Counted from the first letter of the stretch, positions 25,543 to 34,005 are shown. The stretch: DNA of 64,000 nt from Cytophagales bacterium (GCA_030446715.1 JAUJMU010000003.1:248001-312000), one strand, 5' to 3'. The notes: generated by a model from the letters alone, not told the origin. Made by a program: numbers and translations.

Positions 25543-26700
25543 TCAGGGAAGCACTTCCCAGGCAAGAAACTGAGTGACCTGCAGCGCGTTGAAATTGTTG
25601 TCCGATACCATAATCAGACTGCGGCTGCCGTTGGGCAGCCGGGGACCAAAAGTCATTCCTTCCAGGTTATCCACCCGGAAAGTACCGTTACTGCCTACGT
25701 CAAGGATCAACTTCTTGCTGGCGGGGGTATAGCCCGCCCCGGCAAGGGCATTGATTCCATTAACATCGGTTGCATGGCCCAAATCAGCCTCATAAATTTT
25801 AACCGAAAATTCCGGGATAACGCCAAAGGCAAAAGACCGTTCCATCACCAGCATTTTTGTTTCGGTCATGGCCAGTATTTCAACAACGCCATTCAGTTCA
25901 AACTGTCCGGGAGGATTGGGGGTGGCGTGAACCTTGTCCAGCGGATAGGCATACTGGGCCACCACGCTTCGGCTGTTCAGGTCCAGTTTCAGGATCCGCA
26001 CGACTGCATTGGGTGTATTTGCACCGGCCCGCGGGCCATCTTCAAACAGCGGTTCTTCCAGTGCTGCAAAGAGAAACTTTCCGTCTTCCGAAACAGAAAG
26101 ACCTTCAAACACGCCGTTCCGCCGGGGGCCCGTTTCGCCCGTTTTAAAATTGAACAGTTCCGGCAGGGCAAGGTCCCGGACGTAATCGCCTCCCGTGGTC
26201 ATCTCCCGGATAAACGGCTGTACCAGCAGGGGCGGATTATTGGCCGGCAGGCGTTCCCCTTCACTGGACCAGAAAAGCGTGCCCGAAAGGGGATTGTACG
26301 CAATGCCTTCCGGATCAACGGTGCCCTGCCGGTCGGTAGCCGCACCGGGAAAGACGCTGCCGTCCGGACGTTTCAGGGTGACTACGTGCTCAAAGGAAAC
26401 GTTCCTGAAACTGCCGGCGTCAAAATCCAGCGTTGCGACGTAAAACCGGGCTGCCTGCAGCCCCGACTGATCGTCACTGATGATGTACCAGGTGTTATTG
26501 CCGGCGCGGAAGTCAATACTGGAAAGGCCACCTACGGTGGAATTCCGGAACTGAAAGTTATACGGAACCAGCACCTGACCGATAAACCGCAGGGAGCTGA
26601 TCGTATTTTTGGTTTCCGGCGTGTTGTTTTCCTTTTTGCACCCGGCCAAAATGGCAATCAGGGCCGCGGTCAGCAGGAATACGTTTGAAAGTTTTTTCAT
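25543..26700 (-). CDS. Esterase-like/phytase-like family lipoprotein
   Basis: A 385-residue lipoprotein: MKKLSNVFLLTAALIAILAGC ends in an LAGC lipobox with Cys21. The mature part matches the esterase-like activity of phytase family (a beta-propeller) in GGLSSIDFRAGNNTWYIISD, DPEGIAYNPLSGTLFWSSEG, VFEGLSVSEDGKFLFAALEE and LEGMTFGPRLPNGSRSLIMV. The family is named after weak phosphoester or phytate activity, and the natural substrate is not settled. The protein is probably anchored at the outer membrane. A creatininase-family gene lies 21 bases upstream on the same strand, so the two are probably cotranscribed. Confidence 0.85.
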   Translation of the reverse strand: MKKLSNVFLLTAALIAILAGCKKENNTPETKNTISSLRFIGQVLVPYNFQFRNSTVGGLSSIDFRAGNNTWYIISDDQSGLQAARFYVATLDFDAGSFRNVSFEHVVTLKRPDGSVFPGAATDRQGTVDPEGIAYNPLSGTLFWSSEGERLPANNPPLLVQPFIREMTTGGDYVRDLALPELFNFKTGETGPRRNGVFEGLSVSEDGKFLFAALEEPLFEDGPRAGANTPNAVVRILKLDLNSRSVVAQYAYPLDKVHATPNPPGQFELNGVVEILAMTETKMLVMERSFAFGVIPEFSVKIYEADLGHATDVNGINALAGAGYTPASKKLILDVGSNGTFRVDNLEGMTFGPRLPNGSRSLIMVSDNNFNALQVTQFLAWEVLP

Positions 26701-26721
26701 ACAATTTTTTTCGCATCCAGG

Positions 26722-27489
26722 CTACTCATACAAATCATCTGGGTCGGCAGCGGCGAGCTGGATCAGAAACTGGCCGATGCCGGCCGTTACGGCTTTGAAA
26801 AATGCCTCACCTTTCATGGGAGTGGCGGCGGAAGGGTCACCGGTCCCGGTATCCGCCGTGACCTTGCTCCATTCCCGCTGCGCCCATGCCCAGCCCTGCC
26901 GGAAGGCCTCAATCCTGAATTCCCTGGCTTTGCCGTTTCCGGCCTCCGAAAGTGGCCGCACCAGATCCGGTTCGAGGTGCATCATGACACTGGTTTCCAT
27001 TTCGTCGGCGTGGTCGCCGGGAGCGGAAAAAAAGTCATCCCGCCGGGCGACCTTGAACCAGTTTACGGTGCAAAGAAATACGGAAGGAAACCGGGCCTGC
27101 AACTCCCGGAGCATCTGCCGGAAATCGTTGCCGCCGTGGCCGTTAAGCACCACCAGCTTAGGGATTCCCTGCCGGTCCAGTACCTGAATCAGATCCCGCA
27201 AAATGGCAAGCTGGGTACTCGGGTTCAGATTCATGTCGAGGGTAATGTCCAGCTGACCCGTGTTGACTCCGAAAGGAATGGTGGGGAGCACAGTCACTTT
27301 CGCACCGGCTGCCCACGCCAGGCGGGCCGCCTCAGCGGCGATGTGGCCGCACTGGTAGTTGTCGGTGCCGTAGGGGAGGTGGTAGTTGTGGGCTTCGGTA
27401 GCACCCCAGGGGAGTACCACCACCTGAAAGGGGGTGTCCCGGACTGCTTTCCAGGTAGATTCGGCCAGAATGTATGGGCGTGGCTCCAT
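26722..27489 (-). CDS. Creatininase family (amidohydrolase) protein
   Basis: A 255-residue metal-dependent amidohydrolase-like protein. Family marks are VVVLPWGATEAHNYHLPYGT with Glu and His ligands near residues 32-38 and Asp at 43, then TLDMNLNPST, VVLNGHGGNDFRQML (about 112-126) and DHADEMETSVMMHLEPDLV with a Glu ligand near 165. Members cleave cyclic or formyl-amide bonds, for example creatinine or riboflavin precursors; the activity here cannot be told. The start MEPRPYILAESTW is usual. It heads a two-gene unit with the phytase-like lipoprotein. Confidence 0.88.
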   Translation of the reverse strand: MEPRPYILAESTWKAVRDTPFQVVVLPWGATEAHNYHLPYGTDNYQCGHIAAEAARLAWAAGAKVTVLPTIPFGVNTGQLDITLDMNLNPSTQLAILRDLIQVLDRQGIPKLVVLNGHGGNDFRQMLRELQARFPSVFLCTVNWFKVARRDDFFSAPGDHADEMETSVMMHLEPDLVRPLSEAGNGKAREFRIEAFRQGWAWAQREWSKVTADTGTGDPSAATPMKGEAFFKAVTAGIGQFLIQLAAADPDDLYE

Positions 27490-27843
27490 TGCCAGAACAG
27501 TTGATTGGGTGTAAGTGAACTGCCCGTAATATAGGCAACCACACGCGTATGAAAAAATTCACTACTGGCTTCCCGTTTGCAGGGGGAGAAGAGCAACTGA
27601 AAGTGGAAGTAAGGTGCAAAAACAGGCAGCAACTGACCCAGAACAGGCTGAAGAAAAATATTCAGGATTTCTTAATAAAAAATCACCTGAAAGTAAATCT
27701 TCACTGCACCTTTTTCTACCTTTGTTCGTATAAGCCGATAGAATAATTAATATAAAAAATTGACTTTTAAAAGGATAAAGTTTATTTTTTTCCGAACTTT
27801 CACCTTTTATCTGGCTTTTCAGCCCGAGTCTGTCTATTTCACT
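27490..27843. other. Intergenic region upstream of the small protein
   Basis: About 354 bases holding the promoter element at 27717-27724 and an A+T-rich leader. A 65-codon plus-strand frame (27549-27746) is open but shows no family resemblance and runs over the promoter, so it is not called. Confidence 0.4.
27717..27724 (+). promoter_or_regulatory. -7 promoter element before the small protein gene
   Basis: TACCTTTG matches TAnnTTTG exactly, 119 bases before the start at 27844. The leader that would follow (27735-27800) is strongly A+T rich. Confidence 0.4.
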
Positions 27844-28071
27844 ATGAGAACATCGATGCTTGATTACACCCAGCTTATACTGAGCAAGGTTAGCTTCAGT
27901 GAGGCGCTTTTCGAAAAGGAACTCAGAAAACACTTATGCCAGCTATCGGAGCAGGAACAATCAGACCTTCAGAAATGGTGCAGTCATCATTACAGCGTTA
28001 AATACCAGGCCATTCTTGACCGCTGCTTTTACGCGGAAGGAGAAGGCGTGGTTCACCAGATGGCCGGCTGA
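27844..28071 (+). CDS. Small conserved cytoplasmic protein of unknown function
   Basis: ATG 27844 gives 75 residues: MRTSMLDYTQLILSKVSFSE, followed by ALFEKELRKHL and LQKWCSHHYS. The MLDYT...VSF...LFEKELRK pattern is one I associate with short Cytophagales proteins, but no function is known and the recollection is not proof. It is helical with no membrane segment. The inner Met at 27856 is an alternative start. An exact -7 element and a long A+T-rich leader precede it, suggesting a regulated or highly expressed gene. Repeat material begins 16 bases after its stop. Confidence 0.65.
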   Translation: MRTSMLDYTQLILSKVSFSEALFEKELRKHLCQLSEQEQSDLQKWCSHHYSVKYQAILDRCFYAEGEGVVHQMAG

Positions 28072-28087
28072 CCAGCCTCACCCTCAA

Positions 28088-28352
28088 AAGGATTTCAGGA
28101 TCAGATCCTGTTTATTTTTTAAGGTTTCTGGAGAGATTCAGGGAATGACCGGTTGCAGGACCTCACCCTGAAACTATGTTCGCAAGCTCCAAACTCTCGT
28201 TTGGGCTTGTCTCTCTTGGGGAGAGGGACTTCAATAAGCGGGTTTTTCTCCCCCTCGCCTCAGGAGAGGGGGCCGGGGGGTGAGGTTTTATACCAGCCTT
28301 TCCCTACATGTCTCCAGGAACCTCTTTTAATCCCGTAAATCCTGATGCTGAG
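28088..28352. repeat. Repeat B copy split by an inserted 200-base element
   Basis: The left part (AAAGGATTTCAGGATCAGAT to TTTTTTAA, 28088-28122) and the right part (TCTTTTAATCCCGTAAATCC to TGATGCTGA, 28323-28351) join to give a sequence matching the intact copy at 9499-9555. The right part also encodes the last residues and stop of the DNA ligase read from the opposite strand. Confidence 0.75.
28123..28322. mobile_element. MITE-like 200-base element with inverted ends and 8-base target duplication
   Basis: The ends are GGTTTCTGGAGAGA (28123-28136) and TGTCTCCAGGAACC (28309-28322), inverted with 12 of 14 equal. It is flanked by TTTTTTAA (28115-28122) and TCTTTTAA (28323-28330), one mismatch apart; the intact repeat B reads TCTTTTAA once. 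The interior has no coding frame of note but holds GGACCTCACCCTG and its counterpart GGGGTGAGGTTTT, plus CTCTCTTGGGGAGAGG-like hairpins that also occur in the element at 48479-48877. The mobilising transposase is not in the window. Confidence 0.75.
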
Positions 28353-29949
28353 CGGAGACTGGTTTGATCAGGTTTAAAAATGCCCTCAGATCACTCAATG
28401 AATTGGCTTCGTCTGCGGGTTTATCATTCCGCCACCGCAGGAGCCGGGGAGACCGCACCGATAGCCCCGATTTGTGCCGGGCCGACAGTTCCACGCCGTT
28501 GAAAGCAATTTCAAACACCAAATGCGGCTTTACCGTACGCACCGGACCAAACTTTTCAAGGGTATTTTCCCGGATGAATTTTTCCAGCTCCGCAGTCTGT
28601 TCTGCATCCAGTCCGGCCTGAAGACGGGCAAACGGAACCAGTCTTTCCCCGTCCCATAAACCAAAAGTAAGGTCGGTGCAGGCGAACCGGCTTCCCGTTT
28701 GGGTCTGCTGCGCGTACATCAGCACCCCGTCGAGGGTATGCGGGTCAGACTTCCACTTCCACCAGTCTCCCCGGCGGCGGCCGGTCAGGTAAGGTGAATT
28801 TTTGCGCTTCAGCATAATTCCTTCGGCGCAGTTTTCGCGGGCCTGACCGTGCAGTACCTGCAATTCATTCCAGGTGGCAAACTCCAGCGAATCAGAAAGA
28901 AGAAGGTTTTCCTGCCTGAGGTTGTCCAGCAGTGTTTCCAGCTTTTCCCGCCGTTGCTGATAAGGATAGGTGCGGATGTCATCCCCATTGCTTTCAAGCA
29001 GGTCGAAGGCAACCAGAATGGCCGGACACTCTCTGAGTGATTTTGCTGAAACATTTTTGCGTGAAAACCGGGACTGCAGGGCACCGGCCGGCAGCGGACA
29101 ACCTTCAGAAAACCCGATGATTTCACCGTCGATCACCGTACCTTCCGGCAGCATACTTTGCAGGAGGGCAAGTTCCGGAAATTTAGGCGTGACCAGTTCT
29201 TCTCCCCGCGACCAGATGAACAATTCGCCTTCCCGCCTGACCAGTTGCGCCCGGATTCCGTCCCATTTCCATTCGGCCTGCCATTCGGTTGGCTCTCCCA
29301 GTTGGGCCAGATCGTCCTCAAGGGCATGCGCCAGACTAAACGGGTAAGGTTGGGAAACATCCCTTGCACAGCCGGTTCCGGCAAGCAAATCTTCCAGTGA
29401 ATGCTGGTCCGGATGCCAGTTTCCGGCCAGCCGGTGGGCCACTACAGATTTGCGGGCACTGGCCAGTTCGGCCACTGCTTCCGTGACCAACTTCCCGGGC
29501 ATCGGCGACCGGAAACTGCCGGCCAGTAATTTTATGATCAGCAGGCGTTCTTCCGGTTCCTGCTCATCCCAGGCAGCCTGGAGACTTTCCCGGCGCTGGA
29601 ACTCATTCAGTTCCTCCAGGGAGTGGAGAAAGGTCATCCACTGCGTCAGGCTTTTACGGGAAGGAAACCGGGCCGGCGGCAAGATCAGGGAAATGGTTTC
29701 GGCCAGTTCGCCCACCGCCTGCACGGATTCTTCAAACAGCCAGGCGGAAACATCGCTTGCCTGAAGGGCCCAGTTTTTCAGGGTGCCAACGGTAGTCACC
29801 CGGCGGGGAATGCGTCCCATCAGCAGAGAAATGCCCCACATCCGGTCGGTGGGACCGGCTTTGCAGGCGTAATCCCTGAAGAGTTCTTTTTTCCGGGCCG
29901 GATCGGCAGCGTTTTCAAGGGCGAGGCAAAGAAGGGCAAATGATTTCAT
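28327..29949 (-). CDS. ATP-dependent DNA ligase
   Basis: A 540-residue ligase that seals nicks using ATP. The helical DNA-binding N-domain spans 1-200 (SLLMGRIPRRVTTVGTLKNW). The adenylation domain starts about 225 with EWKWDGIRAQ, where the lysine near residue 229 takes AMP; further motifs are FIWSRGEELVTPKFPEL, TVIDGEIIGF, LVAFDLLESNG, CAEGIMLKRKNSPY and WWKWKSDPHTLDGVLMY. The C-terminal OB domain ends VELSARHKSGLSVRSPRLL. The form is that of bacterial ligases usually encoded beside a ligase-associated exonuclease and helicase, which are absent here; a DNA/RNA endonuclease lies upstream instead. The last seven residues and stop lie in repeat B. Confidence 0.93.
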   Translation of the reverse strand: MKSFALLCLALENAADPARKKELFRDYACKAGPTDRMWGISLLMGRIPRRVTTVGTLKNWALQASDVSAWLFEESVQAVGELAETISLILPPARFPSRKSLTQWMTFLHSLEELNEFQRRESLQAAWDEQEPEERLLIIKLLAGSFRSPMPGKLVTEAVAELASARKSVVAHRLAGNWHPDQHSLEDLLAGTGCARDVSQPYPFSLAHALEDDLAQLGEPTEWQAEWKWDGIRAQLVRREGELFIWSRGEELVTPKFPELALLQSMLPEGTVIDGEIIGFSEGCPLPAGALQSRFSRKNVSAKSLRECPAILVAFDLLESNGDDIRTYPYQQRREKLETLLDNLRQENLLLSDSLEFATWNELQVLHGQARENCAEGIMLKRKNSPYLTGRRRGDWWKWKSDPHTLDGVLMYAQQTQTGSRFACTDLTFGLWDGERLVPFARLQAGLDAEQTAELEKFIRENTLEKFGPVRTVKPHLVFEIAFNGVELSARHKSGLSVRSPRLLRWRNDKPADEANSLSDLRAFLNLIKPVSAQHQDLRD

Positions 29950-30102
29950 AGCTGATCAAAACTTCAATAAACCTGTACAACCTTAAAACGGTTAAAAATA
30001 AAATGAGTTTAGTGCAAAAAAATATCGCCACTTGAGTGAGCAGACGCTCCGGTGAATGAATAAATTATCTCATGCCTTTCCTGCACCAGAACAATTTCCC
30101 CA

Positions 30103-31062
30103 TTACCCGGCAGGTTGGGTTTCCTCTTTTGGGGTACCGGTTCCCGGGAACCAGCCCCGCGTTTCCACCTGGCTTTCAAGTTGATCCTCCAGATCGTCGG
30201 GCAGCTGCGGAAAAAAGTCAATTCCGGTTACCTCTTCGACCTGGTCCACCGAAACGACAAAGGATTTGAGCGCCAATCCGGAACCCTCATTGCGCATGAG
30301 GAAGGCAATGGCACGGGCTTCCGGATACCGGAGAAAAAGCACAACTTTATAATACTGCTCCGGCACGGCCACCTGATTGCGCCTTCCGATGGTGGGCAGC
30401 CCTTTTTTCAGCGCGGGGCCGGTCACGATGTACAGCATTTTGTCGCGGCGGGCCCATACCCTTACCCTTGATTCCAGCTTTTCCCAGATGCCCCGGTTAA
30501 AATCCGGTGCCTGCGGACTCATATTGCTCATGTAAAAAGATTCAGACATCCGTTCGGGTGAACTTTTGAAATCCGCCGCAGGAGCGAGGTGGCCCCGGTC
30601 GTATCCCGAGCCGCGGTAATCGTCGGGCGTGGCGGAGCCGGTACTTACGTCAGGGTCAGGACGAAAGTCATTTTCTCGTTCGGCCGTGCCTTTCAGGTTG
30701 TCGGAGGTTAGCTGATAAGCTACCCACAGCGGCTGTTCCCATGCCTCCCCGTAGCAGATTGTATAGGCCTGGTGTTTCACCAGTTCGCAGTCCCTTGCGG
30801 AATTTGGGAGACCAAAACCGGCCTCGCTTTCAAAGGGGAATCCACCATGGGCGGGAGCCCCGGTCCGGTTGTTTCCGGCGGTTCGGTCAGGCGAACGTTT
30901 TTCAGGAGTAGTTTTGTTTCCGGTGCGGGGAGGTTTCTTCTCCCGGCCGGTAGCCGGTGGCGTAGCATCGTCGGGGGGCTGCAAAAAATACCATATTACA
31001 AACAGCAGGATGAAGGCGAGGATGATTTTGCCCGGAACCTGGTTTCCCTTTTTTCTGGCCAT
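30103..31062 (-). CDS. DNA/RNA non-specific endonuclease (NUC1 family), membrane-anchored
   Basis: A 319-residue nuclease. One N-terminal helix (IILAFILLFVIWYFL, residues 12-26) anchors or exports it. Residues 30-75 are low-complexity linker. The catalytic domain has HQAYTICYGEAWEQPLWVAY, YRGSGYDRGHLAPAADFK with the DRGH motif (catalytic His near residue 160), and SFYMSNMSPQAPDFNRGIWE with the metal-binding Asn. It ends near VSVDQVEEVTGIDFFPQLP. Secreted or periplasmic nucleic-acid scavenging is the usual role. A 153-base gap separates it from the ligase gene on the same strand; a shared role is not implied. Confidence 0.9.
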   Translation of the reverse strand: MARKKGNQVPGKIILAFILLFVIWYFLQPPDDATPPATGREKKPPRTGNKTTPEKRSPDRTAGNNRTGAPAHGGFPFESEAGFGLPNSARDCELVKHQAYTICYGEAWEQPLWVAYQLTSDNLKGTAERENDFRPDPDVSTGSATPDDYRGSGYDRGHLAPAADFKSSPERMSESFYMSNMSPQAPDFNRGIWEKLESRVRVWARRDKMLYIVTGPALKKGLPTIGRRNQVAVPEQYYKVVLFLRYPEARAIAFLMRNEGSGLALKSFVVSVDQVEEVTGIDFFPQLPDDLEDQLESQVETRGWFPGTGTPKEETQPAG

Positions 31063-31107
31063 AGCTGAGGAGTGGGTATTGGGTATTAGGTACTGGGTAT
31101 TGGCAGG

Positions 31108-31145
31108 ACATTCAGGATTTACAGTTTAAAATTGCGCCGCTACTC
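31108..31145 (-). repeat. Dispersed AT-rich repeat, GTAGCGGCGCAATTTTAAAC type
   Basis: Read on the minus strand, GTAGCGGCGCAATTTTAAAC leads to TGTAAATCCTGAATG. It belongs to the family at 9339-9375, 21142-21186 and 62816-62862. Confidence 0.55.
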
Positions 31146-31331
31146 AAGTTTGGCTAAAATAACCCATTCCCGGTTAACCTCAATGCTCAGGTTATCTGAG
31201 TTGACCGAAGAAACAGGTATCCGGGCAGAATTACAGGATATTTTGTTCTTATCAAGCAGCTGATCATCCGCGGGTATTACTGCCCGGACAACGAACAACT
31301 AACAACCGGCAACTGATTAAGCAGCCGATCC

Positions 31332-32600
31332 ATGAAAGAACCTAAAATAATAGCGGTAATCGGAGGAGGCGCTGCCGGATTTTTCGGGGCCGTCACGGCG
31401 GCCCGCACCTTCCCGGATTGGGAGGTGGTGCTGCTCGAGAAAACGCATAAACTGCTTTCTAAAGTGAAGGTTTCCGGCGGAGGGCGGTGCAACGTAACCC
31501 ACGCCTGCTACGAGCGGAGCCGGCTGGTCAGAAACTACCCGAGAGGGGAGAAGACCCTGCCCGTTCCTTTTGCCCGGTTTGCCGCGGGCGAAACCGTTGA
31601 GTGGTTTGAGGAGAGAGGCGTGCGGCTGAAAACCGAAGCTGATGGCCGGATGTTTCCCGTCACCGACGACTCCCAGACAATTATCGACTGCCTGATGGCA
31701 GAAGCCCGCCAGACCGAGGTGGAAATCAGGAAAGGATGGGGCGTTTCCGGGATTGAAAAACTGGCGGAGTCAACGGGCTTCCGGATCACTTCTCCCGACG
31801 GTGCTGCCCTCCACGCCGGCCGTGTACTGATCGCCACGGGTGGAAGCCCCAACGTAAATTCTTACGGATGGCTGGAAAAACTGGGTCACCGGATCATTAC
31901 GCCGGTGCCCTCGCTGTTCACTTTCAACGTGCCTGATTCCGACCTCACCGACCTGTCCGGCATATCCGTACCGGAAGCAAACCTTAAAATATCCGGGACC
32001 AGACTAGTACAGAATGGTCCGCTGCTGATTACCCACTGGGGCTTCAGCGGACCGGCAGTATTAAAATTATCGGCCTGGGGTGCCCGCGAACTGGCTGAAG
32101 TCGGGTACCGTTTTCACTTTCAGATCAACTGGGTACCGGATCAGAATGAAGACGCCGTGCGGGCTGACCTGACCCTTTTCCGCGAAAATAATCCAAAGAA
32201 ACTGGTAACGGCCCATGCACTTTACGGTTTGCCGCAGCGCCTCTGGAAGCGTTTAACCGAAGGTTCCGGAATTACTGATACCATAAGATGGGCAGATTTG
32301 CCCAAAAAAAACCTGAACAAGCTGATTGACCGGTTGGTGAGGAGCACCTACGCTGTAAATGGTAAAAGCACTTTCAAAGAAGAGTTTGTTACCTGCGGTG
32401 GAATCTCCGGCGGAGATGTTGACTGGCAGACCATGGAAAGCCGCCAGTGTCCGGGTTTGTTTTTCGCCGGCGAGGTGCTCGATGTAGACGGCATCACGGG
32501 CGGCTTTAATTTTCAGAATGCCTGGACTACCGGATTTCTTGCCGGTCAGAACATTGGCAGACCTATCCTTTCGGAGAAAGGGCAGCTAACCGACAAATAA
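31332..32600 (+). CDS. HI0933-family FAD-dependent oxidoreductase (BaiN-like)
   Basis: A 422-residue flavoprotein. The start holds the FAD loop IIAVIGGGAAGFFGAVTAAR (residues 5-24) and VVLLEKTHKLLSKVKVSGGG with RCNVTHACY (about 42-68), the family signature. GRVLIATGGSPNVNSYG (about 160) is the second cofactor motif, followed by HWGFSGPAVLKLSAWGARE. The C-terminus has FAGEVLDVDGITGGFN with FQNAWTTGFLAGQNI. Characterised relatives reduce bile-acid intermediates in gut bacteria or flavins, but most members have unknown substrates. It stands alone, with a terminator shared with the convergent OmpA-type gene. Confidence 0.92.
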   Translation: MKEPKIIAVIGGGAAGFFGAVTAARTFPDWEVVLLEKTHKLLSKVKVSGGGRCNVTHACYERSRLVRNYPRGEKTLPVPFARFAAGETVEWFEERGVRLKTEADGRMFPVTDDSQTIIDCLMAEARQTEVEIRKGWGVSGIEKLAESTGFRITSPDGAALHAGRVLIATGGSPNVNSYGWLEKLGHRIITPVPSLFTFNVPDSDLTDLSGISVPEANLKISGTRLVQNGPLLITHWGFSGPAVLKLSAWGARELAEVGYRFHFQINWVPDQNEDAVRADLTLFRENNPKKLVTAHALYGLPQRLWKRLTEGSGITDTIRWADLPKKNLNKLIDRLVRSTYAVNGKSTFKEEFVTCGGISGGDVDWQTMESRQCPGLFFAGEVLDVDGITGGFNFQNAWTTGFLAGQNIGRPILSEKGQLTDK

Positions 32601-32629
32601 TCCTGAGGGTTTTCTGCTGATGGGAGCAT

Positions 32630-32660
32630 AAAAAAACTGCCGGCAGTTATGCCGGCAGTT
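32630..32660 (-). terminator. Rho-independent terminator of the OmpA-family gene
   Basis: An 11-base perfect stem (AACTGCCGGCA with TGCCGGCAGTT, 32635-32645 and 32650-32660) closes a 4-base loop. On the minus strand it is followed by a run of seven T. On the plus strand no T run follows, so it mainly serves the gene ending at 32683. Confidence 0.88.
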
Positions 32661-32682
32661 CATCTCACCGTGAGTAACCGAT

Positions 32683-33363
32683 TCAGTCAACCTTCACATC
32701 ACCGGTCTGAGCTTTCTTCTTCAGGTCTTCGTTGGCGAAGATTGCCACTTCCACGCGGCGGTTCTGCGTCCGGCCGGTTTCGGTATCGTTGGAAGCCACC
32801 GGCTGATCAAGACCGTAACCCTTGATAGTGAGCCGGTTGTTGCCAACGCCAAGTTCCTTGAGGCGGCTGGATACTTCTCTGGCCCGGCGTTCAGAAAGAT
32901 TCTGGTTATACTGGGCAGTGCCTTTGTTATCCGTATGGCCTTCAATTACAATCTCAGTGTCTTCATACTTTTTCAACACCTTGGCCATTTCTTCCACGCT
33001 TTTAACTGCCTGTGGAGTCAGTTTATCGGAGTCGAAACCGAAAAGGATACCGGATTCCATGGTCACCCTGATTCCTTCTCCAACCCGCTCCACTTTAGCG
33101 GTCGGTACTTCTTTTTCCAGTTCTTTTGCCTGCTTATCCATGTAGCGGCCAATAACGGCACCGGTAGCGCCACCCACGGTAGCACCTATAATGGCACCGG
33201 CAGCTGTGTTACCGGTAGCAGCTCCTATAACACCGCCAACTGCTCCACCGGCACCTGCACCGATTAAGCCACCCTTGGTGGTACGATTGGCATTGCAACC
33301 AAAAATAAGCAATGCGGCCAGAAAAATCGGAAGAATACTCTTTAAGCTGATTGATGTTCTCAT
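32683..33363 (-). CDS. OmpA-family peptidoglycan-binding lipoprotein
   Basis: A 226-residue lipoprotein: MRTSISLKSILPIFLAALLI ends in an IFGC lipobox. Residues 26-75 form a glycine-zipper-like segment (GGLIGAGAGGAVGGVIGAAT, then AGAIIGATVGGATGAVIG), typical of YMGG or OmpA-like glycine zippers that may sit in the membrane. The OmpA C-terminal domain (about 100-210) contains LFGFDSDKLTPQAVKSVEEM, IVIEGHTDNKGTAQYNQNLS and ERRAREVSSRLKE, with NRRVEVAI at the end, which bind peptidoglycan. It likely links outer membrane and cell wall. It has a strong terminator and is separate from the next gene. Confidence 0.92.
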   Translation of the reverse strand: MRTSISLKSILPIFLAALLIFGCNANRTTKGGLIGAGAGGAVGGVIGAATGNTAAGAIIGATVGGATGAVIGRYMDKQAKELEKEVPTAKVERVGEGIRVTMESGILFGFDSDKLTPQAVKSVEEMAKVLKKYEDTEIVIEGHTDNKGTAQYNQNLSERRAREVSSRLKELGVGNNRLTIKGYGLDQPVASNDTETGRTQNRRVEVAIFANEDLKKKAQTGDVKVD

Positions 33364-33555
33364 TGTTACTGATTTTTAAATTAAAATAACAGTTTTGGTA
33401 TGGTTTGATTAGCTGTCGTGCCTATACTACGTGAGTTTGCCCGATTATGTTTTTCCCGCAGGTAAGCCCTTTCAGCCATTCATACACCTCTTGGCAATCA
33501 TTGTGCCGGAAATTTTCTTATGGCCCCTGCCGGTAAAAAATCTTCCATACAAAAA

Positions 33556-34005
33556 TCATCCCCGCATTTTGTCCAGTAAATGGTTGATCGTGCGGGCTTC
33601 TTCCTCAGTAAGGTTCTGAATATCTTTCCGCATGGCCTCGCCCTGCTTGTCCAGCTCTTTCAGCAGCTGGAGTCCTTTTTCGGTGATCAGCACATTCACG
33701 GCCCGCCTGTCTTCCGGACAAACACACCGGTCGACCAGGCCTTTGAGCCGTAATTTTTCAACCAGCCGGGAGGCATTGGAGCTTTTGTCCAGCATTCTTT
33801 CGGTCAGCAGGGTTACGGTAGCCGAGTTGGGATGCTGTCCCCTCAGGATCCTCAGAATATTGAATTGCTGGGGAGAAATACCGTAAGGTTTTAACCGCTG
33901 GGTATGGCGGAGGCTAAGCCAGTTGCTTGTGAATATAATATTGAGCATCAGCTTCTGGTGTTCGTGTTCAAACTTAGTCTGGTGAATTTCCTTTTCCAGT
34001 TCCAT
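33556..34005 (-). CDS. MarR family transcriptional regulator
   Basis: A 149-residue winged helix-turn-helix repressor. Marks are LNIIFTSNWLSLRHTQRLKP with YGISPQQFNILRILRGQ (about 30-62), then LLTERMLDKSSNASRLVEKL as recognition helix (about 72-92), and LVDRCVCPEDRRAVNVLITE as the wing with the DRR motif. ATG 34005 is used: the open frame continues 25 codons upstream across the AT-rich palindrome at 34038-34062, which must be the operator region rather than coding sequence. The gene lies downstream of csaA on the same strand. The ligand is unknown; Cys residues at about 95-97 could sense oxidation, which is speculation. Confidence 0.88.
   Translation of the reverse strand: MELEKEIHQTKFEHEHQKLMLNIIFTSNWLSLRHTQRLKPYGISPQQFNILRILRGQHPNSATVTLLTERMLDKSSNASRLVEKLRLKGLVDRCVCPEDRRAVNVLITEKGLQLLKELDKQGEAMRKDIQNLTEEEARTINHLLDKMRG

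Noticed and set aside
27549-27746. 65-codon plus-strand frame before the small protein gene
   Set aside because: It overlaps the promoter element and its translation has no family pattern.
28123-28322. The 200-base element as a group II intron or small RNA gene
   Set aside because: Its ends are inverted repeats with a short flanking duplication and it has no intron secondary-structure signatures, so transposition fits better.
30009-30221. 70-codon minus-strand frame overlapping the end of the endonuclease gene
   Set aside because: It overlaps a gene with clear domains and has no signal of its own.
27844-31062. Small protein, DNA ligase and endonuclease as a defence cassette
   Set aside because: The ligase is a housekeeping-type enzyme, the nuclease carries an export or anchor helix, strands and spacing differ, and no helicase or toxin-like partner is present.
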